Source of the DNA: Nitrospiraceae bacterium UBA2166
Lineage (GTDB): Bacteria > Nitrospirota > Nitrospiria > Nitrospirales > UBA2166
Direction of reading: 5' to 3'
DNA: 28,155 nt
NCBI GenBank assembly: GCA_002328825.1
Contig: DCWI01000124.1
Span: 1 to 28,155 of the forward strand
Within the stretch, counting starts at the first letter, position 1. Each line of letters opens with the position of its first letter. The position numbers and the translations under genes were made by a program. The notes under the pieces are model-generated. The model did no database searches and was not told the DNA's origin. It was given only the letters and a program-made list of their open reading frames with translations. This document shows, piece after piece, positions 6,889-15,875 of this stretch.

Positions 6889-8676
6889 TTAGGCGATGGT
6901 TCTTTCAAGCGTATTAACCATATCAACAATAGCATCGAATCCCGATTGCCAAAAGGCCATCGACCGTATATTAACCCCCATTGCAGTAAGAACTATTTCA
7001 GGGCTCTCTGAGCCGCCCACTGCAAGCAAGGCCAGATAACGAGAAACAAATGGCTTTCCCTCCTGAAGGTATCGTCGATGCAATGCTAACGCTAAGAGAG
7101 TCCCAAAGCTATAGGCATAACAATAGAACGGAGTGTGATAGAAATGCGGAATGGTAAGCCACTCCCATTGAAATTCATCAGGAACCACAACTTGTTTTCC
7201 AAACTGGCCTCGCAATTCATCTAGGTAGACTCCACAGAGATCCACCGTCGTTGCTCCTTTTTCAATTATTCGATGTGCTTGCATTTCAAACTGTGTAAAA
7301 AATGCTTGCCTAAGAATCGTCGCATAAAGATCATCGAGTTGAGAAACTAATAGTTGTTGCCGAACTGCCGTATTCCGCTCTCTGATCAAAAGGAAGTCTG
7401 CCAGTAACCGCTCCCCAAAAACCGAAGCAGTTTCAGCCAGTGGCAACGTTGAGTGGAAACTAAACACGGATTGATCAGCCGCCATCATGCCATGAACGGC
7501 ATGACCAATTTCGTGCGCTAAAGTAGCCACATCTCTAGGATCTCCACGAAAATTCATCATCACATATGGGGTAAGTCCAGGAATAACACTGTAGCAGTAG
7601 GCTCCAGCCATTTTCCCTAACCGAGATTCCGCATCAATATGGTTTTCCCGGAAGACCTGCTCAGCATGATTAGCAAGTTCAGGTGAAAAGTTCCTATAAG
7701 CTTCCAAGACCATATGTACAGCATCTTGATATCTATATCGCTTGGCAGTTTTCCGGAAGGGCGCATAAATATGAAAGCGATTCATTGTTCTCATCCCACA
7801 CAATCGAGCTTTGACCGAAAAATAGCGTTGAAAAATATGGGCATTTTTCTGACATACCTTCAAGAGCATGTTGACAACATCGCCCGGAAGGTCATTTCTC
7901 ATATTTCTAGCCGCAATAGGAGAACGATGCCTCCGCAGAGATAACTGCTCATTTTTCCAATCCATGACACGAGCTTTATACAGCTCCCCAATAACAACAC
8001 TCTGTCCTTCAAATACTCTGAAAAATTCTTTGTACGCACACACTCGCAATTCAGAATCAACATGCCGCATGTAACCGGTCAATTCCTCCCGCGTCAACAA
8101 TATTTTCTTCTTACCATTACTTTTTCGCAATTCAAAGGTAAGGCTACTCGTCAGAACATCAAACACGGTGATAATGGCGCTCGAACCTGTAATATTCTTG
8201 ATGGTCACAATTTTCTCCTCATCCTCAGAAAGTGTGTGAGGACGGAAAAAACGAATGGTCTCTAATCGATAGCGATGCAAGCCAGAAATTTTCAGAAGTT
8301 TCTGCGCCCTTGAATCCTCAACTGATTGCCACCAAAGATCGAAAAATAGCACGCGATTAGAGATCTCTGCACCAAGTTGTTCTATCTTTGTTTTAAAGGC
8401 TAAAGCTCGCTGATTTCCGGTATTCTCAGAAAACCAAAGGTAGCTAAAAGCTTCTAGCTTATGGCTAAGGCAGGCTATGCGCTCGGCTCGCTGCAGTGCC
8501 TCGAGAAAAGCCGACCGAGGCCGTGCCGATATAAGCAACCTTTGCAAAGACTCAAAAGCTTTCACTTCACGCATGATGGTCCGCCTGATGGCCTGAAATT
8601 CTCGCTCTGAATTTTGAAACAAGCCCGTCAGGTTCCATTTCATTTCAAATGATGAATTTTTTGTTCGCACGTACAC
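6889..8676 (-). CDS. pepF: M3-family oligoendopeptidase (PepF type)
   Basis: Zinc metallopeptidase predicted to cleave short peptides in the cytoplasm; no signal peptide or membrane segment is seen. At 595 residues it has normal PepF/M3 length. The N-terminal KWNLTGLF resembles the usual start of the family's helical domain. The catalytic motif is ATLAHEIGHAVHG near residue 386, with a downstream LAETASVFGE supplying the third zinc ligand Glu. Further M3 signatures are PYVMMNFRGDPRDV and IPHFYHTPFYCYAYSFG near the C-terminus. The start is GTG at 8674-8676, two bases after the der stop. A second GTG (8668-8670) and the ATG of MKWNLTG are alternatives. Its stop codon overlaps the ribosome-binding site of the nuclease-like gene. 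Confidence 0.93.
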   Translation of the reverse strand: MYVRTKNSSFEMKWNLTGLFQNSEREFQAIRRTIMREVKAFESLQRLLISARPRSAFLEALQRAERIACLSHKLEAFSYLWFSENTGNQRALAFKTKIEQLGAEISNRVLFFDLWWQSVEDSRAQKLLKISGLHRYRLETIRFFRPHTLSEDEEKIVTIKNITGSSAIITVFDVLTSSLTFELRKSNGKKKILLTREELTGYMRHVDSELRVCAYKEFFRVFEGQSVVIGELYKARVMDWKNEQLSLRRHRSPIAARNMRNDLPGDVVNMLLKVCQKNAHIFQRYFSVKARLCGMRTMNRFHIYAPFRKTAKRYRYQDAVHMVLEAYRNFSPELANHAEQVFRENHIDAESRLGKMAGAYCYSVIPGLTPYVMMNFRGDPRDVATLAHEIGHAVHGMMAADQSVFSFHSTLPLAETASVFGERLLADFLLIRERNTAVRQQLLVSQLDDLYATILRQAFFTQFEMQAHRIIEKGATTVDLCGVYLDELRGQFGKQVVVPDEFQWEWLTIPHFYHTPFYCYAYSFGTLLALALHRRYLQEGKPFVSRYLALLAVGGSESPEIVLTAMGVNIRSMAFWQSGFDAIVDMVNTLERTIA

Positions 8677-8678
8677 GC

Positions 8679-10034
8679 CTACCCCAGTTCTCTGTTTTTT
8701 CTATTGGGTTTTATTCTGATACGTACCGGAGTACCATCAAATCCCCATTCTTCTCGAATGCGATTTTCAAGAAAACGAGTATACGTCGCGCCAAATGGCT
8801 TTGGGTTACCCGTAAAAATGACAAAGGTTGGAGGTTTCACAGAGACCTGCACCATAAAAGATGCAGACACACTTCCTCCTTTCTTCACGGGAGGCGGAGT
8901 TTTCTCAATAAGATCATGAAAGAACCTGTTCAACTTCCCTGTCGAAACTCGCTTCGAATATTTTTCCATCACCTGATCGATCAACTTGAACACCTGTGGA
9001 ACTGTTTTCGGTTTCATCCCAGCCCCAAATAAAAACGGTGCCCAATAAAGAAACGGCATCTGACGGTGTAAGTTCTGACGATATTTGAGACGTGGCTCTT
9101 CCCCGGAATTTTGGAGATCCCATTTATTAATCATCAGGATCATAGCTCGCCCCATGCGCAAGGCGAGTCCGGCAATCTTGCTGTCCTGTTCAGTTGGACC
9201 TTCGATACTGTCAAGCACCAAGATCGCGATATCCGCCCGCCCTAAACTCTTCAAGGCCCGAAGCACACTGTATCGTTCGACCCCACGATCAATACTCCCA
9301 CGTCGCCGAATGCCAGCAGTGTCGATAAACCGATAGGCCTTTTTGTAATACATCACCAAGGTATCGATGGAATCACGGGTCGTCCCAGGAAAATCACTCA
9401 CCACCATACGATCTTCTCGTGCGATCGTATTAATGAGAGTAGATTTACCAACGTTTGGTCGGCCAATAATAGCAATTTGTGGAATACCGTCGTATCCCCC
9501 ATCAAAATCTTCATCATAGTTTTTGATCAAGGGATATATCTCCTCGAGAAGATCATCAACCCCCAAACCATGCTCTGCTGAAACCGGATAGAGAGTGGCT
9601 ACTCCCAACTCACAGAAATCAGCCATCAGCGTCTCTTTTGCTGGAATATCTATCTTATTTACCGCGACAAAAACAGGTTTTGGGTTCCCACGAACAACAT
9701 TCATGATTTCACGATCCGTCGGCGTTAGCCCTGTTCGTCCATCCATAAGAAAAATGATCACATCTGCCTCTGCAATCGCCAATTCAGATTGCCGCTTGAC
9801 CAAACCAACCATGCCCTCATCTCGAGTAGGTTCCAACCCCCCCGTATCCATGAGCTGAAAGGCTTTGCCTCGAAAGGATGCCCCGGCACAAAGTCGATCA
9901 CGGGTAACACCTGCTAAATCATCAACAATCGCCTTGCGTTTTTCCACAATCCGATTAAATAAGGTTGATTTGCCGACATTTGGCCGTCCAATGATGGCGA
10001 TAAGAGGAATTTTAGATTTCATGATGGATGCCAC
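8679..10034 (-). CDS. der: Ribosome-assembly GTPase Der (EngA)
   Basis: Double GTPase required for 50S subunit assembly. The 451 residues contain two Era-like G domains, each with the same P-loop GRPNVGKSTL, one near residue 16 and one near residue 190. Each is followed by its own G2-G4 motifs: DLAGVTRDR with VNKIDIPAK, and DFPGTTRDS with INKWDLQ. A C-terminal KH-like domain follows (VSVKPPTFVIFTGNPKPFG). The start is GTG at 10032-10034; no good Shine-Dalgarno is visible, and the ATG at 10020-10022 (MKSKIPL) is a possible alternative. It is first in the minus-strand unit with the M3 peptidase, nuclease-like gene and probably scpB, divergent from pdxJ. Confidence 0.97.
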   Translation of the reverse strand: MASIMKSKIPLIAIIGRPNVGKSTLFNRIVEKRKAIVDDLAGVTRDRLCAGASFRGKAFQLMDTGGLEPTRDEGMVGLVKRQSELAIAEADVIIFLMDGRTGLTPTDREIMNVVRGNPKPVFVAVNKIDIPAKETLMADFCELGVATLYPVSAEHGLGVDDLLEEIYPLIKNYDEDFDGGYDGIPQIAIIGRPNVGKSTLINTIAREDRMVVSDFPGTTRDSIDTLVMYYKKAYRFIDTAGIRRRGSIDRGVERYSVLRALKSLGRADIAILVLDSIEGPTEQDSKIAGLALRMGRAMILMINKWDLQNSGEEPRLKYRQNLHRQMPFLYWAPFLFGAGMKPKTVPQVFKLIDQVMEKYSKRVSTGKLNRFFHDLIEKTPPPVKKGGSVSASFMVQVSVKPPTFVIFTGNPKPFGATYTRFLENRIREEWGFDGTPVRIRIKPNRKNRELG

Positions 10035-10084
10035 TGATAGCGAGACTGGAGGTGGAAGCTAGCACAGGAACGAGTTCGTGACAA

Positions 10085-10126
10085 GGCCATTCTCATGAAA
10101 TGTGACGTCAATACTGGCCATTCTCA
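10085..10126. repeat. 11-bp direct repeat in the der/pdxJ divergent region
   Basis: GGCCATTCTCA occurs at 10085-10095 and again at 10116-10126, start-to-start distance 31 bp (about three helical turns). It lies between divergent genes, where an operator would make sense, but it may be chance. Confidence 0.35.
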
Positions 10127-10208
10127 AAATGAGTGCCAACAAAGATCAGATTCCTCCCATGCAACTTCACTAATCATGAATGTTCACAAATACGAGAGCT
10201 CTTCTGCC

Positions 10209-10237
10209 TTGCGACGTTTTTCTCCATCTGCAATAAT
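10209..10237 (+). promoter_or_regulatory. Candidate sigma70-type promoter of pdxJ
   Basis: TTGCGA (10209-10214, four of six matches) and AATAAT (10232-10237, five of six) are 17 bp apart. This would start transcription about 20 bases before the pdxJ ATG, giving a short leader without a clear Shine-Dalgarno. Confidence 0.4.
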
Positions 10238-10263
10238 GCCACCTTACTAGCGTTTTAAACCCT

Positions 10264-10977
10264 ATGGCGAAACTCGGCATCAATGTTGATCATGTCGCAA
10301 CGTTGCGGCAAGCCCGCGGTGGGAATGAACCCGACCCTGTCACTGCTGCAGCCCTCGCTGAATTGGGCGGGGCCGATGGCATCGTCATTCATCTCCGGGA
10401 AGACCGTCGTCACATTCAGGAGCGCGATCTGCGCCTCCTCAAAGCGATGGTCAAAACAAAGCTAAACATGGAAATGGCGGCTACAGACGAGATGGTTCAC
10501 ATTGCCATGGACGTCCAACCCGACCTAGTAACACTTGTTCCAGAACAACGTGCGGAATTGACGACGGAGAACGGAGTTGATGTTATCGGACACAAGCATG
10601 ACTTTGAGAAGATCATCAAGACACTTCACGGATCAGGCATCTCGGTCAGCTTGTTCATTGACCCATCCCTTGACCAAGTCAAAGCTGCCCACAAGGTCGA
10701 TGCGGATACTGTAGAGATTCATACCGGTCCGTTTGCTAATGCCCAAAACCCAGAATTCGAGAGAACTGAGCTTGATGCAATCGCCAACTGTGTACGACTT
10801 GCATACAAACTTCATCTTGGCATAAGCGTTGGGCACGGACTCAATTACCATAATGTCACGATGCTGACACAGCTTACAGAAATAGAGGAGTACAACATCG
10901 GCCACAGTATTATCGCTCGCGCAATCCTCGTCGGATTCGACCGTGCTGTAGGCGAAATGAAAACTCTGCTTGTATAG
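10264..10977 (+). CDS. pdxJ: Pyridoxine 5'-phosphate synthase
   Basis: Final step of the DXP-dependent vitamin B6 pathway: condenses 1-deoxy-D-xylulose 5-phosphate with 3-amino-2-oxopropyl phosphate to pyridoxine 5'-phosphate in the cytoplasm. The 237-residue TIM-barrel protein opens with LGINVDHVATLRQARGG, the most diagnostic PdxJ stretch. It contains VIHLREDRRHIQERD, LNMEMAAT, TLVPEQRAELTTE with the catalytic Glu, and near the C-terminus the phosphate-binding SVGHGLNYHNV and NIGHSIIARAI. The ATG at 10264 matches the family's start even though no Shine-Dalgarno is visible. It is followed at 91 bases by acpS, a widely conserved order (pdxJ-acpS). Confidence 0.97.
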   Translation: MAKLGINVDHVATLRQARGGNEPDPVTAAALAELGGADGIVIHLREDRRHIQERDLRLLKAMVKTKLNMEMAATDEMVHIAMDVQPDLVTLVPEQRAELTTENGVDVIGHKHDFEKIIKTLHGSGISVSLFIDPSLDQVKAAHKVDADTVEIHTGPFANAQNPEFERTELDAIANCVRLAYKLHLGISVGHGLNYHNVTMLTQLTEIEEYNIGHSIIARAILVGFDRAVGEMKTLLV

Positions 10978-11007
10978 TCTGTTAACGCGAAACGTTTACC
11001 CTATCCT

Positions 11008-11023
11008 AATGTTTGGCAACATT
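11008..11023. other. Perfect 6-bp hairpin between pdxJ and acpS
   Basis: AATGTT (11008-11013) and AACATT (11018-11023) enclose a TGGC loop. The downstream A-run (about 11036-11044) is on the wrong strand for a plus-strand intrinsic terminator. Function unclear. Confidence 0.25.
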
Positions 11024-11068
11024 CCTGTTGATCCAAAAAAAAATATCCGTATCTCATAGACGTCTACC

Positions 11069-11455
11069 ATGATTGTTGGTATTGGGATTGACCTAGTGAA
11101 AATTGATCGCCTTCAAGCCATCGCCATGCGCTGGGAAGATCGTTTCCTTACTCGCGTGTACACACATGCTGAACGTGACGCATGCTTTGAACGGGCAATG
11201 CCATTTCCTGCACTTGCCGGTCGATTTGCACTCAAAGAGGCCATGTTTAAAGCCCTCGGTACCGGATGGAGCGAAGGCATCAGCTGGACAGAGGTAGAAG
11301 TCTTTACAAATGACACAGGAAAACCAATGATTCGCACATCGGGGCAAATACACAAATTACTGACTTCGAAAGAAGCATCAACAATCCATGTTACCACATC
11401 ACATGACGGGAACTATGCGATCGGGCAGGTTATTCTAACAAAGGAATCAAGGTGA
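11069..11455 (+). CDS. acpS: Holo-[acyl-carrier-protein] synthase
   Basis: 4'-phosphopantetheinyl transferase that moves phosphopantetheine from coenzyme A to the serine of acyl carrier protein, activating fatty acid synthesis. At 128 residues it has AcpS length. The N-terminal IVGIGIDLVKIDR carries the magnesium-binding Asp8, and AGRFALKEAMFKALG is the second hallmark motif with the conserved Glu and Lys. The C-terminal HVTTSHDGNYAIGQVI is also typical. ATG at 11069 follows pdxJ by 91 bases, and nnr begins 16 bases after the stop, so the three likely form one unit. Confidence 0.96.
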   Translation: MIVGIGIDLVKIDRLQAIAMRWEDRFLTRVYTHAERDACFERAMPFPALAGRFALKEAMFKALGTGWSEGISWTEVEVFTNDTGKPMIRTSGQIHKLLTSKEASTIHVTTSHDGNYAIGQVILTKESR

Positions 11456-11471
11456 AAAGTAACTGTTCCCT

Positions 11472-13064
11472 GTGAAAGTTGTCACAGCAAAAGAAATGCA
11501 AGCTCTTGACCGCAAAGCGATCAAGGAATGCGGGTTTCCAAGTCTTCAACTGATGGAGAGAGCCGGTGAAGGAGTCGTCCACGCTCTTGAGAAGGCATAC
11601 GGGTCCATACGAAAAAAGAACATCTCGATCGTCGTAGGAAAGGGCAACAATGGAGGTGATGGGCTAGTTGTTGGTCGCCTCTTAATGAAGAGAGGTGCGA
11701 ATGTACAGACCCATATACTCGCAGATCCCTCAACGTTCACCGGCGACACACTGACAAATTTCACCCGATATCGCGACATTGGCGGAACGTTCATTGCCCC
11801 CCCACCACTCTCTCCAGGACATATCCTAGCGTCACTTGAAAACAGTGAACTCATTATTGACGCCATAGTCGGAACCGGATTGAGCAAACCCATTGAGGGA
11901 GTGTTCGCCGAGATTATAGGCTCCATAAACAAGACCCACTGCCCAATTGTAGCCATTGATATTCCCTCTGGCTTGTCAGGAGATACCGGCTCCGTCTTGG
12001 GAGTAGCCATCCACGCAACCCAAACCGTGACCATGGCAATGCCAAAACGAGGGCTATTTCTCGGCCAGGGAATTACTCATTCTGGAGACATCGTCGTCGC
12101 TGACATCGGTATCCCAACCACCTATGCCGATGAAGCGATGATCACGACACAGATGATTACTGGATCGCATATAACTGCACAGCTTCCTCCTCGCCCACAG
12201 GATGCACACAAAGGCACATTTGGACATGTGGGTATCATCGCAGGATCAGTTGGAAAGACCGGAGCCGCAGTTCTAACAAGTCAGGCAGCACTGCGAACCG
12301 GCGCAGGGCTTGTTTCGCTTGCAACACCAGAAACCCTCAACGACATTTTTGAATCTGTGCTGATTGAGGTTATGACTGTCCCCATTCCCGATATTCCCAT
12401 CCGCGCATTTGGGTTGCCCTCCATCACACCATTGCTCGAATTTTCTAACGGGAAAAAAGCTGTGGCCATTGGTCCAGGTATGGGATCAGACCAAGAAACC
12501 ATTGATGTCATCATGGCACTCATTCCTCAACTCACCATACCATACGTAATCGACGCAGATGGACTCAACGCAATAGCCACGAATCTTGCCATCCTCAATA
12601 CCGCCAATGCGCCCATCATTCTCACTCCCCACCATGGAGAAATGGCAAGACTTCTAGGCTGCACCAGCATCGATGTCTCCCATGACCGACTTGGATCTGC
12701 AACAAAGCTCTCAAAAAAAACTTCCTCAACGGTTATTCTGAAGGGAGCACGAACACTAATCGCTCACCCTGATGGCTCTGTTGATATTTGCCCTACCGGA
12801 AATTCTGGAATGGCGACTGGAGGAACAGGCGATGTATTGACCGGAATCATTACTGGACTCCTTAGCCAAGGATTATCACCAAGAAACGCAGCAACGGTCG
12901 GCGTCTATCTGCATGGATTAGCAGGTGATATTGCGTCAAAAACCCACGGGCAATGTGGCATGATTGCAAGCGATATCGTAGCATCAATTCCGCAAGCCAT
13001 CACCACCTCTCAAACCGCAGCAACAGGATCGCTTGGCCAACATATATATGAATCACATTCGTAA
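11472..13064 (+). CDS. nnr: Bifunctional NAD(P)HX epimerase / ADP-dependent (S)-NAD(P)HX dehydratase
   Basis: Metabolite-repair enzyme that restores hydrated NADH and NADPH. The 530-residue protein has two domains. The N-terminal YjeF_N epimerase domain (about 1-215) contains VVGKGNNGGDGLVVGRLL and AIDIPSGLSGDTG. The C-terminal ribokinase-like dehydratase domain (about 225-520) contains HKGTFGHVGIIAGS, ALRTGAGLVSLATP, IDADGLNAI, LTPHHGEMARLLG and the nucleotide-binding NSGMATGGTGDVLTG. The GTG start at 11472 gives the usual VVTAKEMQALDRKAI opening; its Shine-Dalgarno is poorly placed, so coupling to acpS may matter. tsaE follows 5 bases later, a very common order. Confidence 0.95.
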   Translation: MKVVTAKEMQALDRKAIKECGFPSLQLMERAGEGVVHALEKAYGSIRKKNISIVVGKGNNGGDGLVVGRLLMKRGANVQTHILADPSTFTGDTLTNFTRYRDIGGTFIAPPPLSPGHILASLENSELIIDAIVGTGLSKPIEGVFAEIIGSINKTHCPIVAIDIPSGLSGDTGSVLGVAIHATQTVTMAMPKRGLFLGQGITHSGDIVVADIGIPTTYADEAMITTQMITGSHITAQLPPRPQDAHKGTFGHVGIIAGSVGKTGAAVLTSQAALRTGAGLVSLATPETLNDIFESVLIEVMTVPIPDIPIRAFGLPSITPLLEFSNGKKAVAIGPGMGSDQETIDVIMALIPQLTIPYVIDADGLNAIATNLAILNTANAPIILTPHHGEMARLLGCTSIDVSHDRLGSATKLSKKTSSTVILKGARTLIAHPDGSVDICPTGNSGMATGGTGDVLTGIITGLLSQGLSPRNAATVGVYLHGLAGDIASKTHGQCGMIASDIVASIPQAITTSQTAATGSLGQHIYESHS

Positions 13065-13068
13065 CGAT

Positions 13069-13503
13069 ATGAACTTCGTATCACACGAGACAACAGACCC
13101 TGATCAAACTCGCCACATAGGCAGCACAATTGGAAAAATGCTCACTGGGGGAGAAGTGCTTGCAATTACAGGCGATCTTGGAACTGGAAAAACTTGCCTC
13201 GTCCAAGGCATTGCCCAAGGCTTAGAGATCGCACCTTCTGATATTACGAGTCCAACATTCACGCTCATTCACGAACATGAGGGGCGAATTCCATTGTTTC
13301 ACGTCGACCTCTATCGCCTTGAGAACCCTAGTGAGATTGAGGCGATTGGACTCGAGGAATATTTTTCTCGCGATGGGGTCATCGCCATCGAATGGGCAGA
13401 ACACGCTACAACTCTACTTCCTCGAACCAGACTGGACATTACCCTTTCACACGAGGGTGGAAATAATCGTCGGATTACCATCACAAAAAAAGGAAGTCCT
13501 TAA
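13069..13503 (+). CDS. tsaE: tRNA N6-threonylcarbamoyladenosine biosynthesis ATPase TsaE
   Basis: P-loop ATPase that works with TsaB, TsaC and TsaD to make the t6A37 modification on tRNAs reading ANN codons. The sequence has Walker A GDLGTGKTCLVQG (residues 35-47), SPTFTLIHEHEG, and the family signature HVDLYRLENPSEIEAIGLEEY followed by AIEWAEHA. I place the start at the ATG at 13069 (144 residues), because the TsaE core conventionally begins close to this point and it lies 5 bases after the nnr stop. Upstream in-frame starts at 13033 (TTG) and 13048 (ATG) would add unconserved residues overlapping nnr. tsaB and tsaD are not in the window. Confidence 0.94.
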   Translation: MNFVSHETTDPDQTRHIGSTIGKMLTGGEVLAITGDLGTGKTCLVQGIAQGLEIAPSDITSPTFTLIHEHEGRIPLFHVDLYRLENPSEIEAIGLEEYFSRDGVIAIEWAEHATTLLPRTRLDITLSHEGGNNRRITITKKGSP

Positions 13504-13627
13504 TGAAATATCAAAACAGGGCTAGCGAAACCGAAGAAAACTAGGAGCAAATCGTGCTTCTGTGCGTTAAGCCTCAGTACAAAACGAGAGAGAACTTTGC
13601 ATACTGTTTCATTCTGAGAGGAAACTC

Positions 13628-14155
13628 ATGAAGCAGATTTGGGCCCCCTGGCGGATGAACTACATTAAAAATGCGGATACGACTCTTGATTGCATTTTCT
13701 GCGAGAAACAAAAGATGTCACGAACTAACGATAGAGCAAGTTATATTGTCCATCGGGGACAACGCGCGTTTGTGATGATGAATATTTATCCATATGCCAA
13801 TGGCCACCTTCTTATTGCACCCTACCTCCACGTCCCAAGCCTTGAAGATCTTCCTATGATCGTTAGCCATGATCTGACAGACCTTACACGGTATTCCCTT
13901 ACAGTATTGCGCGACACCCTCGCTCCAGATGGATTTAATGTTGGCATGAACCTCGGGCGTGTTGCCGGTGCAGGAGTCGAATCCCATGTCCATCTGCATA
14001 TCGTCCCTAGGTGGAACGGAGATACCAACTTCATGCCCGTCCTCAGCGAGACTCGAGTCATGCCCGAACATCTCACTGTAACCTACAACAGATTGCTCCC
14101 CTACTTTCGCCGGAAACCATTCACAACTCTGCCCAGAACACGGAAGGCTCCCTGA
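13628..14155 (+). CDS. HIT-family hydrolase/phosphorylase (Ap4A phosphorylase-like)
   Basis: Histidine-triad nucleotide-binding protein of 175 residues. The opening IWAPWRMNYI and the zinc-type pair CIFC (Cys22, Cys25) are typical of the HIT subgroup that includes mycobacterial Rv2613c-like diadenosine tetraphosphate phosphorylases. The HIT motif is ESHVHLHIVPRW, with His120, His122 and His124, the last position being the catalytic centre by family analogy. Also visible are NIYPYANGHLLIAP and GFNVGMNLGRVAGAG. It likely acts on dinucleoside polyphosphates or related nucleotides in the cytoplasm; the exact substrate cannot be read from sequence. The ATG at 13628 has GAGAGGA a few bases upstream. 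The 124 bases before it hold nothing clear. Confidence 0.88.
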   Translation: MKQIWAPWRMNYIKNADTTLDCIFCEKQKMSRTNDRASYIVHRGQRAFVMMNIYPYANGHLLIAPYLHVPSLEDLPMIVSHDLTDLTRYSLTVLRDTLAPDGFNVGMNLGRVAGAGVESHVHLHIVPRWNGDTNFMPVLSETRVMPEHLTVTYNRLLPYFRRKPFTTLPRTRKAP

Positions 14156-14203
14156 GAACCCATTACTCACACTAAAACACGCACTTTTGATAAAGGATAC
14201 GTG

Positions 14204-15220
14204 ATGAAAAAACAATCGCCATGGATTGAGATTCCAGCAGTACGAACCTTTGAACATTTACGTGCTGCCGTAAGTGGCTATACATACTCGCGCATCATCC
14301 TCACCTCACTTGAGTTAGACATCTTTAGCGTGATAGGGAAAGAATCGTGGACAAGCTCCCGACTCGCTCGGGCCATGGACGCTAGTGAACGTGGCACCAA
14401 TATTCTGTGTCGGAACTTAGCCAGTCTAGGCCTGCTCTCTTTTCAGAACGGCCGATACAAAAACTCTCCACTCAGCGCAACTTCCCTCAACAGGAAAAGT
14501 CCAGAATATCGAGGCGCCTACCTTTCCCTCCTTCAAAAACACTGGAATGAATGGTCACAACTGACAGCCTCCGTAAAATCAGGAAAACCACATGGTGATA
14601 ACGAATCAGGTTCTGAAGAAGAAGATCGTCGCGCATTTACATGGGCCATGCATCATCGCAGCCGCGATATCGCTCCACTTATAGCTCAACACATTGATCT
14701 TCGCGGAGCCTCTACCCTCCTGGATGTCGGTGGCGGCCCAGGCACCTACACTCTAGCCCTATTGGCAAAATGGCCTAAACTACACGGAACAGTTGGAGAT
14801 CGACCTGCAGCTTTACAAGTCGCTCGCGCAGTTGCACGGAAACACCCTTCGGGCAAACGTCTCTCCTATCTTGAACTCGATTTTATGGAAGAAAAAATTC
14901 CTGGTAATTACGATGTGGTTTTTCTCTCAAATGTAGTTCACATTTATGACCCAAATGAGAACATCACGTTATTGAAAAAAATTAAAGCTGCTCTCAATCC
15001 CAATGGACGAATTATTATCCAAGACTTCTTCTTATGGGATAAAAAAGGACTTCGCCCGATTGAAACAAACCTCTTTGCTGCCACGATGCTCCTGTGCTCT
15101 GACACGGGAAACACCTACTCCGCTCAAGAAGTAAAAAAATGGATGACAAAAGCCGGATTCCGCAACGTATCAACAATCAAAACAGCAAGAGAACCTTTGC
15201 TTGCGGGACATTCGCAGTAG
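14204..15220 (+). CDS. SAM-dependent O-methyltransferase (family 2, acetylserotonin/hydroxyneurosporene type)
   Basis: A protein of 338 residues with a winged-helix dimerisation domain at the N-terminus (about residues 10-100: SRLARAMDASERGTNILCRN, typical of this class) and a Rossmann methyltransferase domain behind it. Motif I is LLDVGGGPGTYTLAL near residue 175. The acidic SAM-contact residue is in VGDRPA, and NVVHIYDPNEN resembles the catalytic-histidine region of plant-type O-methyltransferases. PNGRIIIQDFF is the post-motif strand. It probably methylates a small hydroxylated metabolite, but the substrate cannot be inferred. I prefer the ATG at 14204 to the GTG at 14201, because AAAGGA (14192-14197) is better spaced. 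It lies 48 bases after the HIT gene. Confidence 0.88.
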   Translation: MKKQSPWIEIPAVRTFEHLRAAVSGYTYSRIILTSLELDIFSVIGKESWTSSRLARAMDASERGTNILCRNLASLGLLSFQNGRYKNSPLSATSLNRKSPEYRGAYLSLLQKHWNEWSQLTASVKSGKPHGDNESGSEEEDRRAFTWAMHHRSRDIAPLIAQHIDLRGASTLLDVGGGPGTYTLALLAKWPKLHGTVGDRPAALQVARAVARKHPSGKRLSYLELDFMEEKIPGNYDVVFLSNVVHIYDPNENITLLKKIKAALNPNGRIIIQDFFLWDKKGLRPIETNLFAATMLLCSDTGNTYSAQEVKKWMTKAGFRNVSTIKTAREPLLAGHSQ

Positions 15221-15288
15221 CTGTATTTCAATATGCTATCATTCAACCAGAACAATGCTCCTAAACATTTTCTCCCAGAGGACGACTC

Positions 15289-15864
15289 ATGGCATTGAAA
15301 TATTCTGCAATGCTTCCCCTGGAAACTCAGGCTCCATCGTTTTCGCTGCCAGACGTCGTCTTGAATCGCACCATTACTCTGGATTTTTTTTCAGGCCACC
15401 CGGGGCTTCTTGTCATGTTCATTTGCAACCACTGCCCATATGTCATCCATATTCAAAAGGCCCTCGCAAAGATTGGAGAAGACTATGTTCCGAAAGACAT
15501 TGGAATCATAGCCATTAGCAGCAACGATGCAAGCACCTACCCAGAGGATTCCCCTGAAAAACTAAAAGCAATGGCCGAATTTCTGAAGTTCAACTTTCCC
15601 GTCTGCTACGACGAAACTCAAGAAGTTGCGAAAGCCTATCACGCACTGTGTACTCCAGACTTTTTCCTTTTTGGAAAGGAACGACGCTTAGTGTACCGAG
15701 GTCAACTCGATGACAGCCGACCCGGAAATAATAAACCTGTTGATGGAGCATCGCTCCGATCGGCCATAGGTGCCGTCTTGACTGGCCACACTGTTGCGGT
15801 CAAACAAAAACCAAGTGCAGGATGTAGTATCAAGTGGAAACCCGGCAACGAACCTGACACCTGA
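15289..15864 (+). CDS. Thioredoxin-fold redoxin (AhpC/TSA-type, CxxC)
   Basis: A 191-residue peroxiredoxin-like/thioredoxin-fold protein. The redox motif is FICNHCPYV (Cys46 and Cys49). Characteristic downstream segments are IAISSNDASTYPEDSPE, a FPVCYDETQEVAKAYHA helix and CTPDFFLF, all hallmarks of the uncharacterised 'thioredoxin family protein' group related to AhpC/TSA and TlpA/ResA. The N-terminus has no signal peptide, suggesting a cytoplasmic location. An AGAGGA sits about 6 bases before the ATG at 15289. Its neighbours, an O-methyltransferase upstream and a membrane permease 12 bases downstream, do not fix its partner. It may reduce disulfides or peroxides. Confidence 0.87.
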   Translation: MALKYSAMLPLETQAPSFSLPDVVLNRTITLDFFSGHPGLLVMFICNHCPYVIHIQKALAKIGEDYVPKDIGIIAISSNDASTYPEDSPEKLKAMAEFLKFNFPVCYDETQEVAKAYHALCTPDFFLFGKERRLVYRGQLDDSRPGNNKPVDGASLRSAIGAVLTGHTVAVKQKPSAGCSIKWKPGNEPDT

Positions 15865-15875
15865 AGCCGACAACT

